Source: Verrucomicrobiota bacterium (GTDB lineage: Bacteria; Verrucomicrobiota; Verrucomicrobiia; Limisphaerales; J093). Taken from it: a DNA stretch of 64,000 nucleotides. The first letter of the stretch is position 1; each line of letters starts with the position of its first letter. The notes below the pieces were generated by a model. It saw only the letters and a list, made by a program, of their open reading frames with translations, had not been told where the DNA came from and did not search any database. The DNA is taken from NCBI GenBank assembly GCA_016716505.1, contig JADJWF010000004.1:124001-188000 (forward strand). Reading direction: 5' to 3'. Positions 39,400-48,113 of the stretch are shown here, piece after piece. The position numbers and the translations under genes were made by a program.

Positions 39400-40524
39400 T
39401 CAGAATTCGTACTCGAAACCGGCGAAGACGGTGTTGGCCGAGTAGCGATCCGCCGGGTCGTTGCCCTCGGACTGCTCGCGTTCGAACTCCGCAAAGGCGC
39501 GCAGCCGCTTGACGAATTCCCACTGGGCGCGCGCGCCGGCGACCAGGGTGCTCTTGTGCCGGAGTTCTGGATTGTCGAAATTCGTCGTCTGCACGTCGTA
39601 ATCGTACCGGTTCAGCCGGAGGCTGGCCTGAACTTCCCAGCGATCGCGAACGTAGCGCACCTGGGCGCTGCCGAGCAGCCGCGTGTAGTCGTAGTAGCCG
39701 GCGCCGCTGTCGCGATTGAACTCGGCGCCCGCCCGGAGTGCCGTCCGCCACCGGCCCGCGGCATCCCACTTCTGCCGCCACCCTCCCTCGAGCCGGTGGT
39801 ACTGGTAGGTAAGACGACTTCCGGGAATCGCAACTCCGGTCGCAGTGGTTTCGTTGCGTGTCTCGTAGGGCCGGCGGTCGAACTCGTACCACGTCTCAAA
39901 GGCGGCGCGCCACGGCGTCTCGTGGCGCAGCGTCAGCCGACCTCCGAAGTCCTGGTGACTATCCAGTGGTTGTTCGTAGAACTGCCATCCGGCCAGTCCC
40001 TCCAAGACAATCGAGGTGCCGGCCCCAAACTGGCGCGTCACGTTGGGTCGTACAGTAACGTTGTGGCCGACCGCCTTCACGATGCCCAACTCGGGATCTT
40101 CAGTCGTGGACGCATCGAAGACCTGGTCGAAATAGAAATACTGCGCGGCGCCGCCAGCCTTCCAACCGGCGCCGAGCGCCTGCTTGACATCAAAGCCGAC
40201 GAAGACGCTCTGCTCCTTTTCGGCTTCGGGCGTCTCCAGATACCGTCGGAAGTCACCGGTGACCATCGCGCTGAACTCCGTGCCACCGACCGGGAGGCGG
40301 AAGACAAACAAGTCCAAGCCGGCGAGCAGGAAGCTGCTCGCATCCGGGGCGGCTGCGCTGAGCAAGACATTGTCCTTGTAGCCGCCGCCGCCGCGTACGT
40401 TGAAGGTGGCATCCCAAACCGGCAGCGGCGGAAACACGTCAACCGGCGACGCCGCAGCCGGTTCCTCCGACCGGGCGCCGGTCGTCGCAGCCAGTCCCAC
40501 CGCCAGTCCCAGGGAGCGCAACAT
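39400..40524 (-). CDS. Outer-membrane beta-barrel protein
   Basis: Protein of 374 residues with an N-terminal signal peptide (MLRSLGLAVGLAATTGARSEE) and alternating hydrophobic/polar strands rich in Tyr, Trp, Arg and Glu throughout (for example FNVRGGGGYKDNVLL, FSAMVTGDFRRYLE, WEVQASLRLNRYDYDV). It ends in TVFAGFEYEF, with the aromatic last residue expected of a substrate of the BAM machinery. About 16 strands could be present, as in BBP2-type barrels; the role is unknown. ATG 40524 is seven bases after a strong hairpin, discussed separately. Confidence 0.82.
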   Translation of the reverse strand: MLRSLGLAVGLAATTGARSEEPAAASPVDVFPPLPVWDATFNVRGGGGYKDNVLLSAAAPDASSFLLAGLDLFVFRLPVGGTEFSAMVTGDFRRYLETPEAEKEQSVFVGFDVKQALGAGWKAGGAAQYFYFDQVFDASTTEDPELGIVKAVGHNVTVRPNVTRQFGAGTSIVLEGLAGWQFYEQPLDSHQDFGGRLTLRHETPWRAAFETWYEFDRRPYETRNETTATGVAIPGSRLTYQYHRLEGGWRQKWDAAGRWRTALRAGAEFNRDSGAGYYDYTRLLGSAQVRYVRDRWEVQASLRLNRYDYDVQTTNFDNPELRHKSTLVAGARAQWEFVKRLRAFAEFEREQSEGNDPADRYSANTVFAGFEYEF

Positions 40525-40529
40525 AAACA

Positions 40530-40559
40530 AGTCAGGCGGCCCTCGCGGACCGCCTGACT
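40530..40559 (-). terminator. Hairpin between coiled-coil gene and beta-barrel gene; terminator or RBS-masking structure
   Basis: Ten-base perfect stem (40530-40539 with 40550-40559) and ten-base loop. On the minus strand the stem is followed by TGTTT and then the ATG of the beta-barrel gene. It could terminate the upstream minus-strand transcript. The loop holds GAGGG, the only Shine-Dalgarno-like stretch before that ATG, so it might control translation instead. Confidence 0.55.
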
Positions 40560-40634
40560 CTACCCTTTGACCACCAACTTAACCACCCAACTGCGCCAGC
40601 CCCGCTGGCTTTGTCCCTTGCCTCAGTACCCCAC

Positions 40635-41087
40635 TCAGCGCCCCTTGCGCTCGCGTTCCCGCTCTTTCGCGGCGTCCAGCATGCGTTGCCTCTCTTCGCG
40701 GAACTTCTCCCGCAACTCCTGCAGGCGCTCTTTGATCTCCTTGATCTTTTCTTTCTGCTGCTCGCGGAACTCCTCGAGCCTGGCCTTCAACTCCTCGCGG
40801 AGCTTTTCCCTCTCTTCTTTTGCCGCTTCGCGGAACTGCTTGATCAGCGCAGCCTGCTCTTCCGCGAATTGTTTCGCTGCCGTCTTGGCCTCCTCGATCT
40901 TCTGCTTGAGATCTTCCGGCAAGGCGGGCATCGGCCGGTCCGGATGGTTCTTGGCCCACTGTTCGCGGACCTGTTTGACCACCTGGTCCAAGTCGGGCCC
41001 CCGAACCTCCTGCCCCGCCGCCCAGCTCGACCAGCCTGCCAGCACGGCCGCTGCCGTGCTCACCATCAAGTATCGTGCAATTCTCAT
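40635..41087 (-). CDS. Exported charged coiled-coil protein
   Basis: Protein of 150 residues, no known family. A signal peptide (MRIARYLMVSTAAAVLAGWSSWAAG) is followed by QEVRGPDLDQVVKQVREQW and then about 100 residues almost entirely of Lys, Glu, Arg, Gln, Ala and Leu without Gly or Pro (for example REELKARLEEFREQQKEKIKEI). This is a long coiled coil or single alpha-helix, in the periplasm. ATG 41087 is chosen over the codon at 41102 because it starts the signal peptide. It is cotranscribed with, or terminated just before, the beta-barrel gene. Confidence 0.72.
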   Translation of the reverse strand: MRIARYLMVSTAAAVLAGWSSWAAGQEVRGPDLDQVVKQVREQWAKNHPDRPMPALPEDLKQKIEEAKTAAKQFAEEQAALIKQFREAAKEEREKLREELKARLEEFREQQKEKIKEIKERLQELREKFREERQRMLDAAKERERERKGR

Positions 41088-41285
41088 AGTACCCACTCGC
41101 ATTTACTGTCGCTTTTGCTGTCTTGTCTCCGGCCCTACCGGAAACTTCTCGCACCTCCAAGCGAACTGCAGGTCCCGTGCCGGCGGCGCTGGCCCGATGA
41201 ATTGTTTGATTTTCCGAGTGATTTCGAACCATCCGTACCCCTGTGGGCGGAGGATGGTAATCGGTGTGGGGACCAATTCGCACCG

Positions 41286-41320
41286 GGTTGGGGGTGAATC
41301 CCCAACCGCCGGCCCGGCGG
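41286..41320 (-). terminator. Tandem hairpins downstream of the RND gene
   Basis: GGTTGGGG at 41286-41293 pairs perfectly with CCCCAACC at 41300-41307 (six-base loop), and CCGCC/GGCGG at 41306-41320 can form an overlapping second stem. They lie 59 bases or more past the stop of the RND gene. There is no T tract, so intrinsic termination is doubtful; the rest of 41088-41378 shows nothing I recognise. Confidence 0.3.
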
Positions 41321-41378
41321 GGGCTTTGGCCGCTGGTGGGCCGATGCTACTCCGCTGCGGCAGAGGCCCGGCCGCCCG

Positions 41379-44300
41379 TCAGAGCCGCGCTCTATCGGCC
41401 TCAGTCGTAGCTCGGCCAGGCATGCGGTTTTCGCGGTTGGCGAACCGCAGGGCCCACGCGCGCCAGTGCCGCCGCTGGCGCAGATCGTCCAACAAGGAGT
41501 AAGCCACCGGCGTCACCACCAGCGTCAGCAGCAGGCAAAGCGATTGGCCGCCGATAACGACCACTGCCACCGCGCGGCGTTCTTCCGCACCGGGCCCCGT
41601 TCCCAGAGCCAGGGGCAACATGCCGGCGATCAGGGTGAACGTGGTCATCAGAATGGGGCGCAGTCGCTCGCGGTTGCCCTGCAAAATGGCGCTCAGCCGG
41701 TCCTGCCCGGCCTCCCGCAGCTTGTTCATGTGGTCAATCTGGAGAATTGCGTTCTTCTTCACGACGCCGAACAGCACCAACAGTCCCAGCGCGGAGTAGA
41801 GGTTCAACGTCTGCCCGGCGGCCAGCAGCGAGAGGAACGCGAAGGGAACGGACAGCGGCAACGACAGCAGGATCGTGAACGGATGCACGAGGCTCTCAAA
41901 CTGCGACGCGAGGATGATGTACATCAACACCACCGAGAGGGAAAAGGCCCAGATGAATTCGTTGAAGGTGGTCTCCAGCTCGCGGGCCCGCCCGGAAACG
42001 CGCGTCGAGTAACCGGTGGGCAAGCCCATCTGGTCCACTTCCGCGCGGAGGGCGGCGATGCGGTCCGCCTGGGCGTAGCCCCGCGAGCGGTCCACCGACG
42101 CACGGAGGCTCACCTGACGCTGGCGATCCAGGCGGTCAATGCGCGATTCGGTTTGCATCGGCGAGAGGGTCACAACGTTGTCGAGCCGTACCAGGCCTCC
42201 GCCGTGTCGCGGCACGAACAGCCGGGCGATCGTTTCGGCGTCGTTACGGTCGCCTTCCTTGAGCCGCACCTGCACGTCATAGTCTTCGTTCATCTGCTCG
42301 TCCCGGAAGCGCGTGACCCGCGTGTCGCCCCCCACCATGATGCGGAGCGCCGCGGCGATGTCCTGGGTGTCCACGCCCAGCGCGGCGGCCCGGTCCCGCG
42401 CGATCTCGACGCGCAACTCCGGCTTGTCGAGCTTGAGCGTGATGTCCGCGTCCATCAGCCCCAGTTCCGGCGCGCGGACGCGGAGTTGCTCCGCGTACGT
42501 CCACAGCGTTTGCAAGTCGGGCCCGAGCAGGGCGAAATCAATGTCGAAGTTCGGTCCGCCGCCGACGAACGTCTGCGGGTTGCGAATGGCGAGGCGGACG
42601 CCGGAGAGGTTCGCCTGGAGCCGCTGGCGAATGTCCCGCTGGACTTCCACCTGGGTGCGGTTGTTTTGGAAGGCGCGCCACGGCGGCCATTGCAACAATC
42701 GTCGCCAGCCGAAGGTACGTTCCCGGTGGGGCACCAACCGCACAAAACAGTTCACGCTATTCACGCCGCCCAGGAAGCCCGAGCCCACCCGGGTCAATAC
42801 CGATTCGACCCCCGGCACGGTCTTGATCAGTTCTTCGGCTCGCTGCGCCACCTCGTTCATGGGGGCCAGTCCCGTGCCTTCCCGGGCCGTGATGCTGACA
42901 TCGAATTGCCCTTCATCCACGCCGCTCGGCAGGTATTCCTGCCGCACGGCCTGGTAGAGCGGAACCGAGGAAGCCATCACCAAGGCGGCGAGTACTGCGA
43001 CCAACCCGCGGTGCCGCAGCGCCGTTCCCAAGGCCGCCGCATAGGAGCGGTCAATCCAGGCGTAAAAGCCGGAGCGCGAGCGCGGCGTGGGGCCCTCGGC
43101 TCCGCCGGGCCGCAACAGGCGGGCGCTCATCATCGGCGTGAGCGTGAAGGACACCAGCAAACTGACCATCACGGCCACCGCGGCGGTGATCCCGAACTGG
43201 TAAAGAAAACGCCCCGAGATGCTGGACATGAAGGACACCGGGACGAAGATCACCACCAGGCTGAAGGTCGTCGCCATGACCGCCAGACCGATCTCGGCCG
43301 TTGCCGCGCGCGCGGCCTCAAACGGCTGCAGACGCTTCTCCTCGACGAAGCGGAAAATGTTCTCGAGCACCACGATGGCGTCATCAATCACGATGCCGAC
43401 CATCAGCACCAGGGCCAGCATGGTCACGCTGTTGAGCGTGAAATCCAGCGCCTTCATCATTCCGAACGCCGCGATCACCGACGCCGGAATCGCGACCGCC
43501 GCGATCACCATCGCCCGCCAGTTCCGCATGAAGACCAGCACCACCAGGCAGGCGAGAACGCTGCCGAGGATCAGGTGCCGGTGGATTTCGTGGAGCGCCT
43601 CGTAGATGTAGGTGGACTGGTCGCGAATCACCTCCACGCGCACGTCGGAGGGCAACTGCGGCGCCAGCTCGCGCAACCGCGCCTTCACCCCCTCGATCAC
43701 GGCCACCGTATTCGCGCCGGACTGTCGCAGGACGTCGAGCGACACCGTGGGCACTCCGTTCAGCCGCGAGATGGAACGCTGTTCCTTGGTGCCGTCCTCC
43801 GCCCAGCCAATGTCACTCACGCGGATCGGCGAGCCGTTGCGGGTGGCGATTACCAGGTCGTTGAACCCGCGGGCTTCCGTGTACCGCCCCATCGTCCGCA
43901 GCGTTTCCTCCCGCAGCGGGCCGGTCACGTTGCCGCCGGGGATGTTGGCGTTTTGCCGCGCCACCGCCTCGCGCACCGCCGTGATCGGCAACTGGTAGGC
44001 GGCGAGCCGGTCGGCATCCACCCAGATGTTGATCGCGCGTTCCAGGCCGCCCCCCACATTCACCTCACCCACGCCGGGTGAACGTTCGATTGCGGTCTTG
44101 ACGATCTTGTCGGCGAGTTCGCGCAGCTCACGGGGCGACCGCTCGCCGGAGAGCGCCAGCGTCAACACCGGCTGCTGGTCATTGTCGGCCTTTGAGATGA
44201 TCGGCGGATCGGTGTCGCGCGGCAGGTCTCGCAGGACGGTCGCGACGCGGTCCCGCACGTCCTGCGCCGCGATGTCAATGTTCCGCTTGAGGTCGAACGT

Positions 44301-45827
44301 GACGATGATGAAGCAACTGCCCGCGCCGTTGACTGACCGCAGTTCCTGGATGCCTTCGATGGTGTTGACCGCTTCCTCGATCGGTTGCGCCACTTGCGAC
44401 TCCATCTCCGCCGGCGACGCGCCCGGGAGACGCACGAAGATGCGCACTGTCGGCAGGTCCACCGACGGGAAGCGGTCCACCCCGAGATTGACGTAGCCCG
44501 CCACTCCCACGACGACCAGCGCCAGGATGAGCATCGAGGCGAAGACCGGCCGGCGGATGCAGATTTCGGCGAGCTTTTGCATTGAGTGAGTCCGCTGGGG
44601 CGTCGCGGCGGTCCGGGGCGGGTCGGTCCCGATCACCGTCACCGGCTGGCCGGTCCGGAGTCCTCCTGGCTCGCTCACCACCCATTCGCCCGCGGCGAGG
44701 CCGGCGACGATTTCAACCCAATCGCCGTTCCGCCGGCCGCTGGTCACCGTCCGTTCGAGCGCCTTGCCGTCCTTCACGGTCACCACCTTCTCGATGCCCG
44801 CAAACGTGACCAACGCCCCCGGCGGGATGGTCACGCCTTGCTCCTGCTCGTTGACGACGATTCGCGCCGAGACGAAGACACCCGCCCGCAAAGCACCATC
44901 GGGATTCGGCACGTCCGCTTCAACCGTGAGCATCCGGGTGTCCTCGCTCAAGGCGGGGCTGACGCGGGCAATGCGGCCCGTCACGGTATTGGTCAGGCCC
45001 TCCGCCATCACGCGGACGACCTGTCCGGTGCGCACACTGCCGGCCAGTCGCTCCGGCACTTCCAGCCGCAACCGCAGCGGATGCGTCTTCACCACGCGGA
45101 CGATCGGCACTCCGGCGGCCACATATTCTCCCACCGTGGCGGGCCGGGCCTGAATCGCGCCATCGAACGGCGCGCGGACCGAGGTGTCCGAGAGCTGTTT
45201 CTGGGCGATGGCCAGTTCGGCCCGCCGCTGCGCCAGCGCCGCCACCCGGGTCTGAGCTTGTTCCACGGCAACCTCGTACCGCGTCCGCGCAACCACGTAG
45301 GCGGCGTCCGAAGCGTCCAACTCCGCCGAGGACGCGATCCCCGACCGCGCGAGTGCCGCCACGCGCTCCCGGTTCTTCTGCGCTTCTTCGAGGACGGCCC
45401 GCGCCTGGCGAACGGCGCTCAAATCCTCGACTGCGACGGCGTCATCATCGCCGGACGGCGGGAGGCCCAGCTCAGCGCGCGCCTGGGACAGAGCGGCCGC
45501 CGCCTGCTGGACGCGAAGTTCATAGTCGCGCGGGTCCACTTGGGCGACCACCTCATTCGACCGCACCAAGCTGCCGAGGTCCACCGCGAGCCGCTGCAAC
45601 CGGCCCGGCACCTTGGCGCTGAGCGTGGATTGCTCCTGCGCGGCCAGCGTACCCGATACAACGAAGGACCGCTCAAGCGGACGAAGCTCCGCCGCCACCA
45701 ACCGCACCGAACGGGAAGGCACCGAAGAGGGCGAAGCCCCTTGCTCCCCCGTTCTCGGGCTGCAGCCGAACAGCACGGCACAAAGGACGCCGGTCAGACC
45801 GAGCAGGGGCGTCAGTGGCGTTCGCAT
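41379..45827 (-). CDS. RND efflux adaptor and RND pump in a single open frame
   Basis: A 1482-residue open frame. Residues 1-415 are a periplasmic adaptor (MdtA/AcrA type): lipobox LLGLTGVLCAVLFGC, the lipoyl/coiled-coil part with KVPGRLQRLAVDLGSLVRSNEVVAQVDP, SVRAPFDGAIQARPATVGEYV, and barrel parts up to LRTGQPVTVIG. Residues 416-1482 are a complete AcrB/MdtB-type pump: MQKLAEICIRRPVFASML, the porter domains, and the TM4 proton-relay segment MVGIVIDDAIVVLENIF. These are normally two genes. The codon before the internal ATG at 44582 is TCA, one base from TGA. The pump N-terminus should be cytosolic and the adaptor C-terminus periplasmic, so a true fusion is topologically awkward. No outer-membrane TolC-type gene is nearby. 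Confidence 0.88.
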   Translation of the reverse strand: MRTPLTPLLGLTGVLCAVLFGCSPRTGEQGASPSSVPSRSVRLVAAELRPLERSFVVSGTLAAQEQSTLSAKVPGRLQRLAVDLGSLVRSNEVVAQVDPRDYELRVQQAAAALSQARAELGLPPSGDDDAVAVEDLSAVRQARAVLEEAQKNRERVAALARSGIASSAELDASDAAYVVARTRYEVAVEQAQTRVAALAQRRAELAIAQKQLSDTSVRAPFDGAIQARPATVGEYVAAGVPIVRVVKTHPLRLRLEVPERLAGSVRTGQVVRVMAEGLTNTVTGRIARVSPALSEDTRMLTVEADVPNPDGALRAGVFVSARIVVNEQEQGVTIPPGALVTFAGIEKVVTVKDGKALERTVTSGRRNGDWVEIVAGLAAGEWVVSEPGGLRTGQPVTVIGTDPPRTAATPQRTHSMQKLAEICIRRPVFASMLILALVVVGVAGYVNLGVDRFPSVDLPTVRIFVRLPGASPAEMESQVAQPIEEAVNTIEGIQELRSVNGAGSCFIIVTFDLKRNIDIAAQDVRDRVATVLRDLPRDTDPPIISKADNDQQPVLTLALSGERSPRELRELADKIVKTAIERSPGVGEVNVGGGLERAINIWVDADRLAAYQLPITAVREAVARQNANIPGGNVTGPLREETLRTMGRYTEARGFNDLVIATRNGSPIRVSDIGWAEDGTKEQRSISRLNGVPTVSLDVLRQSGANTVAVIEGVKARLRELAPQLPSDVRVEVIRDQSTYIYEALHEIHRHLILGSVLACLVVLVFMRNWRAMVIAAVAIPASVIAAFGMMKALDFTLNSVTMLALVLMVGIVIDDAIVVLENIFRFVEEKRLQPFEAARAATAEIGLAVMATTFSLVVIFVPVSFMSSISGRFLYQFGITAAVAVMVSLLVSFTLTPMMSARLLRPGGAEGPTPRSRSGFYAWIDRSYAAALGTALRHRGLVAVLAALVMASSVPLYQAVRQEYLPSGVDEGQFDVSITAREGTGLAPMNEVAQRAEELIKTVPGVESVLTRVGSGFLGGVNSVNCFVRLVPHRERTFGWRRLLQWPPWRAFQNNRTQVEVQRDIRQRLQANLSGVRLAIRNPQTFVGGGPNFDIDFALLGPDLQTLWTYAEQLRVRAPELGLMDADITLKLDKPELRVEIARDRAAALGVDTQDIAAALRIMVGGDTRVTRFRDEQMNEDYDVQVRLKEGDRNDAETIARLFVPRHGGGLVRLDNVVTLSPMQTESRIDRLDRQRQVSLRASVDRSRGYAQADRIAALRAEVDQMGLPTGYSTRVSGRARELETTFNEFIWAFSLSVVLMYIILASQFESLVHPFTILLSLPLSVPFAFLSLLAAGQTLNLYSALGLLVLFGVVKKNAILQIDHMNKLREAGQDRLSAILQGNRERLRPILMTTFTLIAGMLPLALGTGPGAEERRAVAVVVIGGQSLCLLLTLVVTPVAYSLLDDLRQRRHWRAWALRFANRENRMPGRATTEADRARL

Positions 45828-46011
45828 TGGAGCAGGCTAATTCGATTGGGCCTCAGTGGCGACGGGAAACTAATGGCCGCGGGCTCCCGAGAAAGTTGGA
45901 TCGAGCCCCGTCAAAGCGCGCAGCAGGGCCGGTCCGCCGCCGTAGCGTTTTGGGGCAAGCGCCCCTCGTAAGCGTGGCGTAGGCATCTCGCCGCGGCCTC
46001 TGCAATAGTGT

Positions 46012-46040
46012 TTGACACCCCCCAACCCCATTTCTAGGTT
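46012..46040 (+). promoter_or_regulatory. Promoter of the Pro/Ala-rich protein-trxA group
   Basis: A perfect TTGACA at 46012-46017 is followed after 17 bases by TAGGTT at 46035-46040. Transcription should start near 46047, only about six bases before ATG 46053, and no Shine-Dalgarno sequence fits between. The first message is therefore probably leaderless. Confidence 0.5.
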
Positions 46041-46052
46041 GCGACTCACAAT

Positions 46053-46493
46053 ATGTCCGACGCGAATCCCAGCAATCCTGCGGTGCCCGTTCCGCCGAAG
46101 CCGGCGGAGCCGGTCAAGGTTCAGCCGAAGAAGGAGACAGTCCGGATCAGCCTGCCGCCCAAGCCGACCGCGGCCCCGACCGTTCGCATTCCCACGCCGG
46201 CCGCCGCGACTCCCGCAGTTGCCGCTGCTGCCGCTCCGGCTGCGGCGGCACCCGCCGCTCCGGCTGCCCCAGCACCTCGCCCAGTCGCTCCCCCGGCTCC
46301 CGCAGCCGCTGCCCCGGCAGCGCCCGCTGCAGCCGCCGCGCCCCGTCCGGCGATGGCAACCGCACCCCGTGCGGCCGCTCCGGCGGCGGCATCGGTGGGC
46401 GTGTTGGAAAATGCCCTGGCCATTGCCGCCGCGCTGATCTGCGTGCTGGCAGCGGTTCGCGTGTTCATGATTCAAGGAATGTTCGTTCAGTGA
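46053..46493 (+). CDS. Pro/Ala-rich tail-anchored membrane protein
   Basis: Protein of 146 residues, no known family. The N-terminal 45 residues are Pro/Lys-rich and contain KKETVRISLPPKPTAAPTVRIPTP; about 65 residues of Ala-Pro repeats follow; the last 30 residues are a single hydrophobic segment (NALAIAAALICVLAAVRVFMI) ending at the C-terminus. There is no signal peptide, so the topology should be tail-anchored with the Pro/Ala arm in the cytosol. It is followed after 30 bases by trxA. The repetitive DNA also produces long spurious frames on the opposite strand. Confidence 0.7.
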   Translation: MSDANPSNPAVPVPPKPAEPVKVQPKKETVRISLPPKPTAAPTVRIPTPAAATPAVAAAAAPAAAAPAAPAAPAPRPVAPPAPAAAAPAAPAAAAAPRPAMATAPRAAAPAAASVGVLENALAIAAALICVLAAVRVFMIQGMFVQ

Positions 46494-46523
46494 CCGGCCT
46501 TTTTTGCTCTCCCTTAACTGATT

Positions 46524-46862
46524 ATGGCCGCCAGTAACATCGTTACGCTCACCGAGGCAAATTTTAAGACGGAAGCATTGCAGTCCCCACTGCCCGTCTT
46601 GGTGGATTTTTGGGCCGAGTGGTGCGGTCCTTGCCGCGCCATCGCGCCGTTACTCGATGAACTCGCCACCGAATACGATGGCCGCCTGCGGATCGGGAAG
46701 GTGAACGTGGACGAGAACCAGCAACTGGCGGGCGAGTATCGAATTTCCGGAATCCCGACCCTGCTGCTGCTGAAAGATGGGGTCGTGCAGGAAACGATCG
46801 TCGGGATGAAGAGCAAACGCGACCTCAAGACCATCATCGAGCGGGTGCTCTCGCCGGCCTGA
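46524..46862 (+). CDS. trxA: Thioredoxin
   Basis: Thiol-disulfide oxidoreductase, 112 residues. The active site is WCGPC in PVLVDFWAEWCGPCRAIAPLLDELA, and the conserved cis-Pro is in YRISGIPTLLLLKDG. There is no signal peptide, so it acts in the cytosol, reduced by thioredoxin reductase (not in this window). It follows the tail-anchored protein gene by 30 bases and precedes the GspF-like gene by 24. Confidence 0.97.
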   Translation: MAASNIVTLTEANFKTEALQSPLPVLVDFWAEWCGPCRAIAPLLDELATEYDGRLRIGKVNVDENQQLAGEYRISGIPTLLLLKDGVVQETIVGMKSKRDLKTIIERVLSPA

Positions 46863-46886
46863 CGCTTCGCCGGGCGGCCGTCCCCC

Positions 46887-47879
46887 ATGCCGCTGATCGT
46901 CACCCCGGGCCGGCTTGCGCGACAGGGGGAGTTCTACCACCAAATCGGGGCCATGCTGGCCGCCGGCTTGCCGCTGGGATCGGTGATTGACCAGCTCCAC
47001 TCCGCCCCGCCTGCCCGATTCTTTCGGCAACCGCTGGCTCAAGTCGCCGCTTCGCTGAAGTCGGGCCTGACTTTCACCGAATCGGTATCGCAGATTCGCG
47101 ATTGGCTGCCCGCTTTCGACACCGCCCTCCTGGCGGCGGGGGAACAGAGTGGCCGCCTGGATGCCTGTTGCCGGTTGCTGGCAGGCTACTACCAGAGCCG
47201 TGCCCAACTGGCGCGGCAGGTCCTAGCGAGTTTCGCTTACCCGGTGTTCCTGGTTCACTTCGCTGTGTTCATCATCCCGTTTCCCCAGTTATTCATGGGG
47301 GGCGGGTGGAATTCGTATCTTCGGCAGACGGTCGGCCCCCTGGCGCTCGGCTGGCTGGTGGTCTTCGCGCTGGCCTATCTGTGTCAGGGCCGGCGCGGCG
47401 AATTCTGGCGGTCGCTGATCGAGCAGGTGACCGACCGCATCCCCATCCTGGGCGTTGCGCGGCGACGGCTGTCGCTGGCGAGATTGCTGGCGGCTTTGGA
47501 GGCGTTGTTGAACGCCGGCGTGAATGTTCAGCCGGCTTGGGAGCTGGCGGCGGCGGCCAGCGGATCCACCCGACTGGTGAAAGAGGTGCGGGGCTGGAAA
47601 GCGAAACTCGCGGCCGGTCTGACTCCCGCCGATATCCTCAAGGGGAGCCGGGCTTTTGAGGAGATGTTCGTCAACCTCTACAGCACCGGCGAAATCAGCG
47701 GGACTTTGGACGATTCGTTGCGACGGTTGCAGGCGTACTACCAGGAAGATGCGACGCGCACGCTTCAACAGCTCGCCGAGTGGACGCCGAGACTCGCCTA
47801 CATCGGGATCTGCCTCCTGCTCGCCGTCCGGATCGTTGGCTGGTGGGCGGCTTACTACGGCGGAATCCTGGGCAACTGA
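46887..47879 (+). CDS. Type II secretion system F family protein
   Basis: GspF/PilC-type inner-membrane platform protein, 330 residues, shorter than the usual 400. Two T2SSF domains are visible: FYHQIGAMLAAGLPLGSVIDQL...LLAAGEQSGRLDACCRLLAGYYQSR with a membrane pair after it, and LARLLAALEALLNAGVNVQPAWELAAAASG...YSTGEISGTLDDSLRRLQAYYQEDATRTL, with a C-terminal membrane helix. The 50 or so residues that usually precede the first domain are missing. No other secretion gene is adjacent, so its partners must be elsewhere. Confidence 0.87.
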   Translation: MPLIVTPGRLARQGEFYHQIGAMLAAGLPLGSVIDQLHSAPPARFFRQPLAQVAASLKSGLTFTESVSQIRDWLPAFDTALLAAGEQSGRLDACCRLLAGYYQSRAQLARQVLASFAYPVFLVHFAVFIIPFPQLFMGGGWNSYLRQTVGPLALGWLVVFALAYLCQGRRGEFWRSLIEQVTDRIPILGVARRRLSLARLLAALEALLNAGVNVQPAWELAAAASGSTRLVKEVRGWKAKLAAGLTPADILKGSRAFEEMFVNLYSTGEISGTLDDSLRRLQAYYQEDATRTLQQLAEWTPRLAYIGICLLLAVRIVGWWAAYYGGILGN

Positions 47880-48113
47880 CGAGCCCGACAACAGCGACGC
47901 CTGCCCTCCGCCGCGGAGGCGTGCTCTCCAGCGCTGCCGATGCAGGAATTCTCGCTCAACCCGCTGACCATGTTCGGTGGGTCATTGGGAACCCAGGACG
48001 CTCCCTGGAATCGGCCGCCGGCAACTTGAGCTTGAGTCCATCGGGTAGTGCCTCAAGGTTTTCCCGACACCTCGTGTCGAAGTGTCGAAACCTCCAACAA
48101 ACTCGAAAAACGC

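Noticed and set aside
41466..44081. Plus-strand frame of 871 residues opposite the RND pump
   Set aside because: His/Arg/Gln-rich mirror translation without domains; the pump is clear on the minus strand.
46147..46475. Gly/Ala/Arg-rich minus-strand frames
   Set aside because: They are the complement of the Ala-Pro repeats of the plus-strand gene and have no start signals or domain.
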